64,000 nt of DNA from the NCBI GenBank assembly GCA_024138025.1, contig JAMXBD010000207.1:62001-126000 (forward strand), written 5' to 3'. The stretch is from Combretum micranthum (Eukaryota; Streptophyta; Magnoliopsida; Myrtales; Combretaceae). This document shows, piece by piece, positions 34,437 through 47,248 of this stretch (within the stretch, counting starts at the first letter, position 1; each line of letters opens with the position of its first letter). A model generated the notes under the pieces. The model did not search any database. It saw only the letters and a list, made by a program, of their open reading frames with translations, and was not told the origin of the DNA. The position numbers were made by a program, and so were the translations under genes.

Positions 34437-34860
34437 TGGCTACTCAAAGAGGCACTTCATTTCTAACAACCCAACCTGATCCTCCTTCCAGTGAAGGGAA
34501 AAACGCAACAAATTTGATCGATGCGAGTGTGTAAGGGAAAAAAAACGAAACAAATTTGATCGATGCGAGTGAATTCACGTTTTTGGCCGGAATGAATAAT
34601 TAAACGGAGAGAGAGGGAGAAAGGGAGGGAGAGGGAGAGAGAGAAATTTATCGGACGGCATGGCAGAGTGACAGGGAAAAGAGACAATTAGGGTTAGGGT
34701 TTATGCAATGCAACCATTTTAATAACTAAACCATACGGAACTGCACAGCAGAGGCCGTGGCGTGAGCCTCTAGGGTACAACCGTACAAGGAAATAGCAAA
34801 TGTATGTGGGCTCGTGTCTCCGTGTATTGGGCCTGTAGTTGGGCCCATGCTAAAAGTGGA
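34437..34860 (-). promoter_or_regulatory. Orphan promoter-like island (telobox, site II, pyrimidine patch)
   Basis: On the minus strand, two site II/TCP motifs (GGCCCA forms at 34828-34833 and 34840-34847) lie about 130 bases upstream of a double telobox (AAACCCTAACCCTAAT, 34688-34703). A CT-rich patch (34606-34650) and a 42-bp tandem duplication containing AAATTTGATCGATGCGAGTG (34488-34571) follow. Site II plus telobox is typical of plant housekeeping and ribosomal-protein promoters. Base composition here is clearly richer in GC than the flanks. No coding exon could be recognised downstream on either strand, so this may be a captured promoter/5' UTR, a non-coding transcription unit, or the first exon of a gene I cannot read. 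Confidence 0.45.
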
Positions 34861-36786
34861 ACGGCTAGGGAAAAAAACCCATGGTGGATAACTCACTTTT
34901 TAATTTTAATTATTATTTTAATTTTTTCGGTTTTTTTATTATATTTATTCAGGAAAAGAAAAGGCTATATTAGCGTTCTTTCTAAACTAAAAATATAACT
35001 ATTGGCCGGCAAAAAAAGTAAGTAAAATCATTCACTATTGTTACAGGAACCACTCACTGTCCATAGAAAACCCTACTCTCTTTATTTATTATCTATTACC
35101 TTTCTTTATCATATTAATTGACATAATATAGGTTCATATTTTTAGGTTAAATAACTCCATTACGCTTATTTAGCGATTTAGGTATACACATTTCAAGTAA
35201 ATAGTTTATTAATAACATTGAATGGCTTCTTGTTTTTCACATGGTAAAATAAGAATGCTAATATGGGATAATTTTTCTTTTTCTTCTTTCTTTTTATTTT
35301 TTTATTATTTATTTGGGATCCTTTTTGTAAAAGGATATCAATAACAATGTTCATGCACCATCTGAAAAATTGTTTATGCATACATAATATGTACACTCAA
35401 GTTGGATTTTGAGACAAAGAAAATATAGGAAAAAGGCCTTTTAGTAGTAGAATTTTGACAAAATGGATAATTAAGTATCTTAACTTTTAAAAATTTTAAT
35501 TTTTTGTGTATAATTGAACATTTTGTGCCTCTAGACACTATCCATTCAATTGTTGTTTGACATGTATTAACTATTATAAGAAACAATAAAAGAGTAAGGA
35601 TAGTAAAAAGGAATACAAAAAGTTTAACTAGGTATGAGATTGGAATTTTTAAATGTCCAGGTGTAAAAAGTTTAATTAGGTATGAAATTAGACTTTTTAA
35701 AAGTTCAAGTACCTAATTATCCACTTTATTAGTATTAAGTATAGAGCTTTTTCCCAAAAATACAAACTCAAGTTACTTTTATGCTGATAGAGGGACTTGA
35801 TCTTAATCATTACACCAAACAATTATATTAGAATGAGAATCCTTTAAAAATAAAGAAGAAAAGCATGTGAATAAAAAGAAAAATTCAACAAATGGATTAG
35901 GGTCGAATATGGTTTGTACATAAATATTAAATTGCAAAGAAAGGAAGTCAAGATATTCCTAATTCCTCAATATAATTCGCATTATCAGCTATTGGACAAG
36001 TAGGTAGACCTTTTTTTTCCCTTGACAAACAATTAGATAAATCTCTCTTTATTTGTTTTAGCAATATCTTAATTGAAAGTACGATATAAAAATGTGATTT
36101 CACATACAAATCTTATTATTTTGTGCCGTCGCTAACGGGGTATTAATCTTGGATGTTTTATTAGATAATTAATCTTTTGTCTCCACCAAAAAAAAAAAAA
36201 AAAAACTACTTGTAAGTAGTTGTGCGAAGAAACGACCAAACCAAACCAAATTATTTTTTAGCAATTAAAAATTTCAATTCATAAATTTATAGTTAGTTCA
36301 GATGGATAATCAAACTAATTTGTAAATTAAAACCAAATTGTCTTAAGAAAAACTATAATAATATCTTACTTGCAATTATAATTTTTTTTTATGAAGATTG
36401 ATTAAATGTTATATAATTTTTATAGTTTCATTATAATATTTATTATTTGATAAATAATTTTATCTAATATTAAATCGTTCTTTTCTAGATTTAAAATATA
36501 TTATTTCAAAGACCAAAATATATATATATGTATTCTTTCATTGGTGAATTAATTTTATTTTTTTTAATCTTTAAGCTCAATAAAGTATAGAGTTTTTTTA
36601 GTTTGTCATGACTCTGATTATGCATTAATTCTTCAGTAGATCAATTTTGTTAGTTATGTAGAGTATTGGTGCTAATTAATAAATGCACTTTGTCGTGTAT
36701 GTGGTTCGAATATCTTGATGATTTTTTTAAGGATTATACTCTATGAATTACTTAATTTTATGTCAAACTTTGTAGAGAAATCCTTT
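34861..36786. other. AT-rich intergenic DNA
   Basis: Apart from the MITE at 35465-35722, no gene or bounded element was recognised. An A homopolymer lies at 36188-36204. Confidence 0.5.
35465..35722. repeat. MITE-like foldback element
   Basis: Left GGATAATTAAGTATCTTAAC; right, read inward, GGATAATTAGGTACTTGAAC. The next ~25 bases (TTTTAAAAATTTTAATTT and TTTTAAAAAGTCTAATTT) also match. The right arm contains an internal partial duplication of GTTTAAYTAGGTATGA. No target duplication found. Confidence 0.6.
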
Positions 36787-38374
36787 TGTAATAACCCAAA
36801 ATAGCACAATTCATATATAGAAATCATTATGTAAATAATGTTAAGTTTTGGAAATGTTTTAAAAGAAATCATAAAATCATTCCCAATTTCGCATTCTAAA
36901 AATACTATATTAAAAACAATCTAATATTGACTGAGAATTTGAATGAATAATAATAAAATTTTAAGATATAAATTTTTTTCTTTACATAATTTTCGCAATT
37001 AATAATTGAAAATAACTCAATAACATAATGAAATATTCTAATTTCAACTCTAATAAGATAATGTGAATTTGGACAAATAAGTAAAGAAAAAAAATGAGAC
37101 ATCTTGAATCAATCTTATCAAGATGATCGCGCTAATGAAAATTACAAAATGTAATATTAAATAAAAGTGAGAAAAGACCAAAACAAAGTAATCATAATAC
37201 ATATGATTGATAAATTCAATAAATATGAATATTTGATAGAGGAATCAAGATTTCTTTAGAATGAAAAATTATAACAATACGTGAATTGAATTTTAATTTA
37301 AAAATGGAACATAAATAGTTAATTAAGTAAAGTAAAGTGAATTTTAAAACCAAGTTTGATAAATCGACAAAACCAAATTAATAAATAAAATTAATTGAGA
37401 TTTGAGATTTCAAACGTTCATTTCATGTAGCCAAGTTAAGTTAACTATCATTTTTAACAAATCAAATTCTTTTATTTCTTATAAATTTCAAACTAAACTT
37501 CTGTTCTTTAAATTCAAATCCCTAAACTTTTAGAAAAATTCAATTTCAAATGTTTGATAAATTTGTCAATTCTAAAATTTAGTTTCTTTCATAAACAAGT
37601 TCATCCAATTCTTTACCATCAATTTAACTCTTTGTCCTTCAAATTACAAATCCTTTAAATTTCTCCACTTCATTTACCAAAGTTATAAAATGTTCTAAAT
37701 TAGCTATTTTGGGTCAAAATTCTATTTCTTCAATTTTCATAAATTTTGAGTTCATTTGCTTATTTAAAAATATCGGTTTTAAATCCGAACTCAACTAAAA
37801 ATCAAAGTTTACAAAGTTAAATTTTTATACTAGATTCTCAATTCAAGTTATTGATTTTACTTATATATATTCTAAAAGTTCCTTCCAATTGTTTTTAGTA
37901 CTTAAGATAATGATATGAAAAGCTTAAATCAAAACCCTTAATCATAAATAACTTTAATTACCTTTGTCTTTATCCTATTTATACCCTTTTATTTCCTTTA
38001 GCTACCACTCTATTCTTCTTCTTTCCCATTTTCTTTCTTTTTCAATTCCATCTCCTCCTCCTTTTCCTATCTTCTTTTTCTCCCAGATCCACCACAAAAT
38101 CTCAAGTAAGAAAAGATCAAAAGAGAAATAAAAGATGAAAATCAAGATGACAGTTGGACATCATTCAGGAAATGGTTTCAAAGACTAAGGAAAACTAGTA
38201 GTGTTAGAGTTTTAGATGTTGAAGCTTTTCTAAACCAAGTAAGTATGTTGTTTTTCTTTGTTAAAGTTGTTATATATATTGTTAATGATAGATTGATGTT
38301 AGAAATGAGATGGGTTTGTGATAAAACTTATGAATGAAGAAGATATGAGCATGAAAGTTAAAAACCTAAGTAGA

Positions 38375-38375
<1 letters not shown>

Positions 38376-38404
<29 letters not shown>
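38376..38404. repeat. (GT)n microsatellite
   Basis: About 28 bases of uninterrupted GT. Confidence 0.95.
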
Positions 38405-38407
<3 letters not shown>

Positions 38408-38964
38408 GTTGGGAAGTGATAATGTAGTCTAGAGATGTTTTGATGAAGTGGATTGAATATAGAAGTGTTAAAAGTTGTAAATATTAGTTATGTTGTTTTA
38501 CAATATTTAGTGTGAAGTAGAATGTGTATAATTTGATAAAATTATGTAAAAGAAACAAAGGAGTACGTAACAAAGCAAATCACAAGAGTCACGAGTGTAA
38601 TTGTGCCCTTACTAGGCTCAGGATGTGGGAAATTTTTTAATCATGGGCATGAACCGGCTCTTATAGGCCTCTGATCATGTTTTTTTTTTTTTAAATCACG
38701 ACCGTGACTAAAGCCTTACTGGCCTCGGTGTGGGATTCCTTACAATGATGTTGTTTCATAATTTGACAACATTTTCATCCGACTTCAAATTGAGGCGATT
38801 CAAATAGTTATGGAAAGCTTAAAAAGAGATCTACAACTTTCATGTTTTACATTTTTGCAAATTCTAAAAGTACCAAGGCCTAAATTGTGATTGATTCCAA
38901 CTACTACATATTCTAAACAAAGTTGAAAACTTGTGTTTGCTTGCTAAATGTGTGTAGCTAAGTA

Positions 38965-39260
38965 TAAAATGAACTTAGCTCATAAACTTAGGTTCAACTT
39001 GAGTAAATAAACTTGAGTGAATTAAAACGAATTATATTATATTAATTAAGTTTAATCAACTTGGTTAAGATTAAGTCAACATAGACTTAAGTTAACATGA
39101 ATCTTAGATATAAAATGAACTTAGTTAATCAATATAAGTTCAACTTGACTAAATAGACTTTAGTAAGCTAAAATAAATTAAATTGATTAAGTTCTATTAA
39201 AATGACTTAGTAATTGAATTAAATGATTAATACTAATCAATTTGGTTATGATTAAGTTAA
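38965..39260 (+). repeat. Tandem duplication inside the solo LTR
   Basis: Two ~145-base units each begin TATAAAATGAACTTAG, continue with TTCAACTTGAGTAAATA-like sequence and end with TTAAGTTTAATCAACTTGG-like sequence. Confidence 0.55.
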
Positions 39261-40721
39261 AATGGGTTAATAGCTAATAATTAATTTAGAATGATATGTT
39301 ATGTTAACCATAATTCATGTGGAGAATATGTTGTTTCAAATGTATGTTTGCTTAGGAAATGAATGTTTTTGTATATGAATGCTTTGTTGATGCTTCTGTA
39401 ATAAGAAATTATAAACAAAGAGAAAAGAAAAATACTTTGACAAACAATGGAGAATTGTCCGTATCTTGGCGGGGTGATCTTCACAGCCATGGTGAGATTC
39501 CTGCTTAGTGTCTCCTCAAATAGGATCTTAAAATGAGTTTAAGATCATGTATATATGTCTATTTTTGTTATTTATTCTCCGTAATAACCTTAGTCAATCT
39601 TCTATTTCTGTTTAGATTTCAATATGAAGGATGATGATGATTTGATGTCGATGATAATGTTGGTGGTGATGGATAGGGGTGATGCTTTGGTTTTCTTAGA
39701 GGCTTGTAAGATTTAACTTGGATGACAAGTAGGAACATTGACCCTATCACCTTGCTTGTGATTATAATATAGTTGCATCTAAATTTAAGATATACATAAT
39801 TGAAAATGCGTGGGGATTGGGCATTCAATTGTTGCTTGGTTATGGTTGGATTGAGAAATTACTAGCACAAAAGTGATCACCCATTGTTTGTAATAATCGA
39901 GTTGTTATTGTTGATAAGTGTTTGTTAATTGATTGATCACCTTAATAAATGTATTTGACCCTAATTGGTTATTTAATGAAACAGACATGCATTACATAAT
40001 AGCATACCTTGTATTAACGTGGTAATCACACTACATATTAATATTTCGGTTCTATAGTAACCTTGAGTTTTTCCAATAAATAGACAATGATATTGGTTCT
40101 ACAAAAGAGTTTAACATTGTTCTTTCGATTCCATAGGAACCAAACAGGCAACGAAGGACATCACCTATGCTGTCGATAGGAAATGTTAATACTTAGTGGA
40201 GTTTCTTATTCTAAGGTGAAGTGGAGATGATGTTGAGATAAAATAATCTTCAAAAGGAAATCTTCACTCCTGAGTTATGTCTAAGGGGAAGTTTGAGGTT
40301 ATGTTTGTTATGTATATATATAAATGGAAAGCAGTGCTTCGAGGAAGCGATGAATTGAGAAAATACTCCCTTCCTTAGTTTTTTATTTTTTCTAGGCGTG
40401 AATTACTTGAGCTAGTTCCTTCAACCCCCAAGAGAGGGCGAAAATCTCCATTGGTTTGGATTCTGGTCATCTAAACTATACATTTCACATGGTTTAGTGC
40501 TGCATTGTATATGATTGTTAATAAGACTTGCTTGATGAATGTTTGATGTGTGATTTAGTCATTGTTATTCACTGAGATATGATTGAGCTCACACCCCCAT
40601 AGTTTTGTGCAAGTATATCTCAGGCTAGGGATGGGCTAAGAAGGTGTGAAATCCTTGAAAATATGAAGATAGGCATTAGAAAGTTGTTTATATGTTTAGT
40701 AGCTTAGTTAGTGATTTTGTA

Positions 40722-40748
40722 ATATATATATATATATATATATATATA
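40722..40748. repeat. (TA)n microsatellite
   Basis: About 27 bases of uninterrupted TA within the solo LTR. Confidence 0.95.
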
Positions 40749-41353
40749 CGAGTTAGACTTAGAATGGATTAGAACAGTTGTATAATAGTTCAAGCTTTGT
40801 AATTTGTATATGATCTATTATATTTCATTATTTGATGGTGGATACCGATTCTCTGTAGTTCTAATGGATTGTAGAAATCTGTATTTCCTTAGTTATACAA
40901 CTATTTTCATGAATTAAAACTTATATAGTATATATTAAGTAGAGTTTTGTAATTCTCTGATTTGTAAAACAGTTATCATATCTTGGATGCATACTTGATA
41001 TGATTACTATCGGTTTATCTTTTTGGCCCCCTTCTTAGGGTCATAATACCTTTTCCTTTTTAAAACAATTCTTTTTGGCCAATACGTTTCTACAATTGAT
41101 TTATATATATATATATATATACACTTCCATTTTATATCAATCTCTTTTTTTTCAATCTTACATATTTGAATCTCCATATATATGTAAGAGATTAGAACAT
41201 AACTTTTTTTATTATGAATTTAACGTAATTCATAATCCAAACCAAACTAAACCATTATTTTATGGTTTGGAAAATTTCTAATACAAACCAAACCACTATG
41301 GGATGAAAAAATCAAATCATAAATTATGGTTTGGTTTGGTTTTTAGTAACAAT

Positions 41354-42277
41354 CATAGTTGTCAACACCGGGTCAAGATTTTGACCTAAACATGCCAGGA
41401 AATCAGGGTTGTGGGATCGAACTAGGTTCAACTAGGAATCAAATCAAGGTTAATAAAAAATAAAAATGTAAAGCAAATTTCAATTGTGAAAGACAAATGT
41501 ATATGAAATCACTCAATTGAATCCTATTTAGATCAAATCCATCAATTAACTGTTTAATCAATGTAACACATATACCTTAAAAAGAGAATAAGCATAATAT
41601 AATTATTATATTTTATAAATTTATAATATAGTATGAATATATTTATGGGTATATAACTTTTCAAGATATAATTACTATGTTTTTCAAAAAAAAGTAATTT
41701 GTTAATAATTAACTCAAGTAATCATTTTTATATTTTACGAATTTCTTTATGCTCAATATTTTTGCTAAATAACCAATATTCCTGTCCACTTATATCATGA
41801 AAGGATATCAATTCCTAAATCAAATATGGAAAATAACCTAAACAATGGCATGGTGTAAAAAAATGGATCATGAAATAATAAGCGTCTTCATCTTATTCAA
41901 AAAGAACAAACTATTACACTAGCATAGTACTTATTGCTTCCCTTTATTTGTTTATTCTATATCCAGCTGTAAAAAAATAAAATCTTATTTGATAGTCCAA
42001 GCCCAAGGAGAAATGAATGAGGCAATGATAATGTGGGAAATAAAGTGAAAGAAAAATTTAATAAAAATTTCTAGTAAGTTTTTTTTTTTTTTTAAATTGC
42101 ACTTCGACCCCTTTAACTTGACTAGGTTGATCAAGTCATGATCCAATCGTCTAAGTCGACCGAGTTAATCTAAATCAATGTCAATCCAAGCTATATGCAT
42201 GGATTGGCTCACTATCATTGCTGGCTCTAGTTGAACTGGATCAAACTGGCCAATCTAATCCAAGTCTAACAACATTT
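41354..42277. mobile_element. hAT-type element, CATRGTTGTCAA family (second copy)
   Basis: Starts CATAGTTGTCAACACCGGG; the right end is CTAACAACATTT. Flanks gtaacaat and gtaaacat match at 6 of 8. Subterminal DNA has GGTCAAG/CTAGGTTCAACTAGG motifs on the left and their inverse on the right (TTGAACTGGATC, GACTAGGTTGATC). Length (924 bp) and ends parallel the element at 10508-11425 (918 bp), so they are probably one family. Confidence 0.6.
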
Positions 42278-43355
42278 GTAAACATTGAAACAAAGCAATT
42301 CGTGTCCACTCTTCTCTTAGTTACATGAGCTTATTTCGGTTACATCAATTAATTTCTGCTATGAATCATTAAGTGCATGTGATTCACTATTTGTGCACCT
42401 ATCCGAAAGTGTAACATATACCATCAATTAAGGGTACCTTTATTTCTATTTATCCCCTTGCCATCTTATAGTGCATGTCAATTTTTGGCATTTATTTAAT
42501 TAAGTTTACATGTTAATTAAGAGTAATCTTACCTTAAAGAGCTTAATGTTGCACAGAAGGTTATTCTTTCTTTGCACTACGAGTGACGTTCTTGATCTTA
42601 CCTTCTATGATATATGAAAAGTTAGAAATAGAATCTATAGAAGTTATAGGTTATTGAGAAGCCTAAAGAACATAGGAATCTCTTTCTTCTTTATTGCAGC
42701 ATATGTGCTCTCATTTGGGAAAAAAGAAAAGGGTACTTACGTACCCCACGTTTTACTCCTTGGATCTTTATAGCATAAGTGTAACATATATTGAAAATAA
42801 ATTAAACTTAAATAAAACAATTGCATATTATTATAATTTTGATTTTTAGTTATTAAATATATAAATTACTGGATTGCTACAGCAAGTAGACCCAAATTAT
42901 GAATTAGACATATCCCAATCTAAGATTTGATCCGGCAACACAAATCTCAACCTAAGGGCAGTGGACCCTTGAGTGACATTATCTGATGAAACACATGACT
43001 TGTAATCCTTCTGAGGCCGATAAATCATTTGCATCCTTTTCCCTTTTGAACTTGGTATGCGACAGCAAAACCTGATATCAAGCCCTTTATTTTACCAAAA
43101 TATTAGATTGCACGATGAAAAGGTTTATTTTATTTCACAATGCTTCTCTAAACAATACTCATGAATCTTTGATTTTTTTTTTCCCTAAACTTATATCGTG
43201 CAAAGTGATAAGGAAAAAAAGATTCCAATGCACTCTCAGAACAAAAACTTGCAGCATAAGATTATCTAAATTAAAAGAATGAAAAGCAATATTTCATATT
43301 GATTTGATATTTTCGAATAATGAGACCTACATTATTTTGCTCAGTAAGTAGAAAT
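42278..43355. other. AT-rich intergenic DNA
   Basis: No gene or bounded element recognised. Confidence 0.5.
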
Positions 43356-43706
43356 GGGTAAATATCAAATTTGGTACTTAAACATTACACAAAAATTTAA
43401 TTTGGTATATAAACTTTAAAATGGTCTATTCAATTCCTAATTAAGCTTTTAATATTTATTTTTACTACCTTTCTAGTATCATTTACTTCGTTTCTCAATC
43501 TGGAAGAGGTAGCCCATAAATGAATTTTCACTATCCCTTCTAATACTATATAACAATGGTAAATTGTCTTTTCTATGTTAGTAAACAATGTGGTAGTAAA
43601 AAATAGGTACAAAAAGTTTGATTAGATATTAACTTGATCACTATAAAGTCCAAATATCAAATTGAATCTCCAAGTAAAGTTTAGATACCAAATTTAATAT
43701 TTTCCC
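43356..43706. repeat. MITE with 28-bp terminal inverted repeats
   Basis: Left GGGTAAATATCAAATTTGG; right, read inward, GGGAAAATATTAAATTTGG. The match extends about 28 bases. Both flanks read aat. The style is like the MULE-related MITEs at 35465 and 45973, but no 9-bp TSD is visible. Confidence 0.65.
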
Positions 43707-44220
43707 AATTATAATTCATAAAGCTATAGCTACCATCCTACTCCCAGACCACCTTATACCTAGTATTCCATGAGCTTAGGTGCACTTGATTTTACTACTT
43801 GTTTAGTTGGCTAAATGCAGTATGATTATAATATAATAGTTATTATTTATGAAATAGATTAGAAATATAATAATTCATGATTGTTTATTACATCATTTAG
43901 TGGACTAAGAAACTAATAAAATTTTGTTTAGTTGGTAAAATTAACTAAGGATTAAGACCTATATAGTTTTAAAAGTATTATAATACCTCTATATCTAATT
44001 AAATAATTATAAAATCATGACAATAAAAAAGTAAAAAACATATATAATGATTTGTATTATAATTATATATTACTATTAAATACCTACAACAATATTCTAA
44101 CTTATATTTCCACTTATTACATCCCCTTCAATTATGTATTTATACATATTTTGACATATAACAATTATATTTTGACAAATATTTAGAAAGGTACGTAAGA
44201 TGATTTCAGCAAGACATATG
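43707..44220. other. AT-rich intergenic DNA
   Basis: No gene recognised. Confidence 0.5.
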
Positions 44221-44365
44221 GGTGCCTGTTTGGATATTCTAATTTTCATTTGTGTCTATATCTTATCTATATTTGTATTCTCTCCACATCCGGTCTATTT
44301 AATCTATTTAAAACTAGAAATATCCGTTTTTTATCTGCATTTGTTTTTTGACAAAACAAACTGAA
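44221..44365. repeat. TTTGGATT-family MITE, copy 3
   Basis: Starts CTGTTTGGATATTC, has TATCTTATCTATATTTGTAT and ends with the inverse theme GACAAAACAAACTG. The right end is diverged. Confidence 0.4.
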
Positions 44366-44863
44366 CCGAAACGATGGCATGACTTGGCACTTCAACAAAC
44401 CAGCTTGAATGATACAGCTCTTGCTATATGATGTTTATTTTATCCTTTTGTTTTGCTAAATATCTATCATTATGACAATATGACCTTATAGAGGAGCTTT
44501 AAATGCTAGGAAGCTCCTCCTCATAATTCATCTATCACTGTGGCATACTTATGACAGGGCAAAATAAATTTCTTGACAAAGACAAATTGAATCTAGAGAC
44601 ACTGATTCAGATTCAAACTTCTTTGCCATTACTCTTATTTCTTGAGAGAGTACAAGTTGGATACGCTGTCTGTCGTTCTTATACACATCACGTGGCAAAC
44701 AATAAGTTCAACTAAGCACATTACGAGTCCAAGTGCCAGAAGAAAACCCCAAATGCATGTAACCCAACACATACTTCCATTGAAGGAGTCACATCTAGCA
44801 ATTTGCTAGGAAACCCCACGTCTTGGTTTTGATTGACAAGGTATTTGACTCCTTTATTGGGAT

Positions 44864-45241
44864 ATCCTGTGTTTGACAGCAAATTTAAAAGTAGAAATGA
44901 GCAAAAATGAGCTAAAAGAAAAGCATAAAAATGAAAATAAGTGAAAAGTTTATTTTATGTTTGATAATTTAAAAAAAATAGAAAAAAAATAAGAGAAATA
45001 GAATTAGTAATTATATTTGATTTTAACTTAGAAAAAAAGGAAGTTGACAGTATTATTTATAATTTCCACAGCTTTCTTTACAGATTCGGGAAAAAAAAGA
45101 AGCATGCGCGTTTTCCTTCAATTTCCATAACCTTCTCACTTTTTCTTGTGGATTTCCACCAAATCCAAACGCAGCTTTTTTGTCTCTTACCTTCCGCTTC
45201 TGCCACTCTCCTTCAGCTTCTATAGCTGCCAAACACAGCGT
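44864..45241. repeat. MITE-like element with CTGTGTTTGRCAGC ends
   Basis: Left CCTGTGTTTGACAGC; right, read inward, GCTGTGTTTGGCAGC. The two arms also share AGTAGAA/TATAGAAGCT-like sequence. The minus-strand frame over its right half (45053-45268) is fortuitous. No clear target duplication. Confidence 0.5.
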
Positions 45242-45557
45242 TAGTTTTCTTAGTGGGTCAGGACTCATTTAATCCCATTTATCTCGGAAGCTCTATGGAT
45301 CAATCAGTCACTTTCATGGCCCAAGGAAAAAAAATCTACAATGGCGTACGTGGTCTCGCTAATTAATACAAAATCAATTCCGATCATATTATAGGTGGGT
45401 ACCAGGCAACCACGAAGGGATCTAAACGACGCCTAGAAGGCTTCTTGTGTAGACTTTCATCGGTTTGTATTCTAAAAATATGACAGTTTTATTTACATGG
45501 AATATTAGGTTGGCTTCATCAGAATATTTGATTCAGCCATATGGTTATGCCCAAATA

Positions 45558-45850
45558 CTTAACCTCACGGTTTTGGAACTAAATCGAACCTAAACCAAAA
45601 TCTCTAACTTACGGTTTTGGTTTGGATTCAACGCCACAGAACCATCATTTTTTTTTTCAAAGTTAAAATTTAAAAAATAAATAAATTTTAATTTTCAATA
45701 AGATAAATTTTAAATGCAAATAAAAATTAGGTTCTGAACCGAAGAACCGTTTAGAAACAAGAAAACTAATGATGTTTTAGCTGGTTTTGGAACTGGCTAA
45801 TTGATCCGATTCCTATTTTGGAACCAAATCAGGACCATGTCTAACCCCAA
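45558..45850. repeat. MITE-like insertion with 11-bp flanking duplication
   Basis: Flanks atgcccaaata (45547-45557) and atgcccgaata (45851-45861) match at 10 of 11. The interior has ACGGTTTTGG and GGTTCTGAACCGAAGAACCG motifs and CCAAATCAGGACC near the right end. The superfamily is not clear. Confidence 0.5.
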
Positions 45851-45972
45851 ATGCCCGAATATATTCAATAAACACATATCTATAGATATGCTAAACTTCA
45901 AATATTAGCTACATACCACAAATAAAAATATAAATTCAAATATCCTCATAAATTATCTCTTTTTTAATTAAA

Positions 45973-46212
45973 GAATAATGCCACAAATGATGCCTAAACT
46001 TTGGTAAAATATCCAACTAGATAGCTGAATTTTAAAATTAATCAATTCAGTGCTTGAAAAACTTTGATATTGATCAATTTAATTACTAAAAGATCTTAAC
46101 GAGGCATCATGTGCATGAAAAAGTTTTTCAAGTATTAAATTGATCAATCTTAAAATCTCGATACTAATTATAAATTTTTCAAAATCCAAGTACCGTTCGT
46201 GATATTAACCCC
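45973..46212. mobile_element. Mutator-like MITE with perfect 9-bp TSD
   Basis: Flanks 45964-45972 and 46213-46221 both read ttaattaaa. The left end is GAATAATGCCACAAATGATG; the right, read inward, is GGGGTTAATATCACGAACGG. Both match the outer TIR of the larger MULE-like element 31075-33608 (GGTTAATATCACAAAT). It is 240 bp and non-coding. Confidence 0.75.
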
Positions 46213-46221
46213 TTAATTAAA

Positions 46222-47248
46222 TAGTCATAGTTTGTCGTTTTAAGATCAATTGTGGATTGTCAGTGAACTCCACCAGTATTCCAACATAAAATAAACCAAC
46301 TTCAAATTATAGAAGTCCCATAATAATTATTCCTAATGATTCCAATCATCTTTGTAATAGCATATGTGTACTCACATGTGTTTTTGGTTTGTGCGCATAA
46401 TGTGTGTACGCATGTCTAGGTATGAGATCACATCAAGTTATTGCAATATTCAAGAGTTCACAAGGTAAATCCCTACCCAGATTTAAATTTAGGGAGGTAA
46501 CTCACATATTTCCTTAAATTTCATTATTAACTATTAGATAGTTTACTAACTAATTCTAACTTATCACCTAACTTATTATTTAAGCTCTAATAATCTATCT
46601 ATTTAAATTAGGTAAATTCATAGACAAGAATATTGATACTTAGTGAGAAATCAAAGTTTCTAATAATTTCTAACATCCAGTAATTTCAAGAGGCTTCTCG
46701 TGTCATATTTCGATAACCCATTCCTCGCATTTCGAGAGGCCAAATAATATGTTTGCTTGCACTTCTAGTCGCATAGAGACATTTACATCCATGTATAATT
46801 TTAAACAAACAGTATCTTATTAATATTAGCAACTCGATTTATATGATAAACGGTTGAGAAAGTAGATAATTTAAAATTTCCCATTGTCATAAACATAAAG
46901 AAAACAAAGGGCCCAACGTATGAGTATGACCTGCGGGAATCTAGAACTAGAATCACAAACACCAATGAAAAGTAAGTAAAGAGCAAAACAGATATGAACC
47001 TAACCCTTACATCCATGCGTGATGCGTCCAATATATGCTGTATCCAAATATCTATTGGGATATGCTATATACTAAAAGACCCCACAAAGACAACCTAAGA
47101 GGAATCTTCGTGACCGACCCATTCCATTAAGGATAATAATGCATACATATGTGGACCCTAAGGCCAGGCCACATGTCATTGTTTCTTATATTATATCGGT
47201 GGACACTGGATGTTCTTGGGGAGATCTAAGGGCAAAAAACCTGGAATT
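46222..47248. other. Intergenic DNA and 3' region of the DUF6821-like gene
   Basis: No further gene recognised. The 3' UTR of the minus-strand gene probably extends 200-300 bases below 47249. Confidence 0.45.

Larger units (their letters stand above)
36787..41048 (+). mobile_element. Solo LTR of a Ty3-gypsy (Tekay-like) retrotransposon, 4.26 kb
   Basis: Begins TGTAATAACCCAAAA, a common start of chromovirus LTRs, and ends AGGGTCATAATA, close to the usual GGGTCATGACA (terminal CA decayed to TA). The flanks 36782-36786 and 41049-41053 are both ccttt, a perfect 5-bp TSD. No gag or pol motif is present, so it fits a solo LTR left by recombination. It contains a candidate TATA element (TATTTATA, 37976) followed by a long pyrimidine-rich leader, a (GT)n run (38376-38404), a tandem duplication (38965-39260) and a (TA)n run (40722-40748). 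The length is large but within the range known for this group. Confidence 0.65.

Noticed and set aside
34797..34998. 64-residue frame starting near 34804
   Set aside because: Begins within the site II promoter motifs and ends in low-complexity hydrophobic sequence; no family resemblance.
45053..45268. 71-residue minus-strand frame with KKAAFGFGG
   Set aside because: It spans the right end of a MITE and its flank, has no homologous motif, and runs over the element border.
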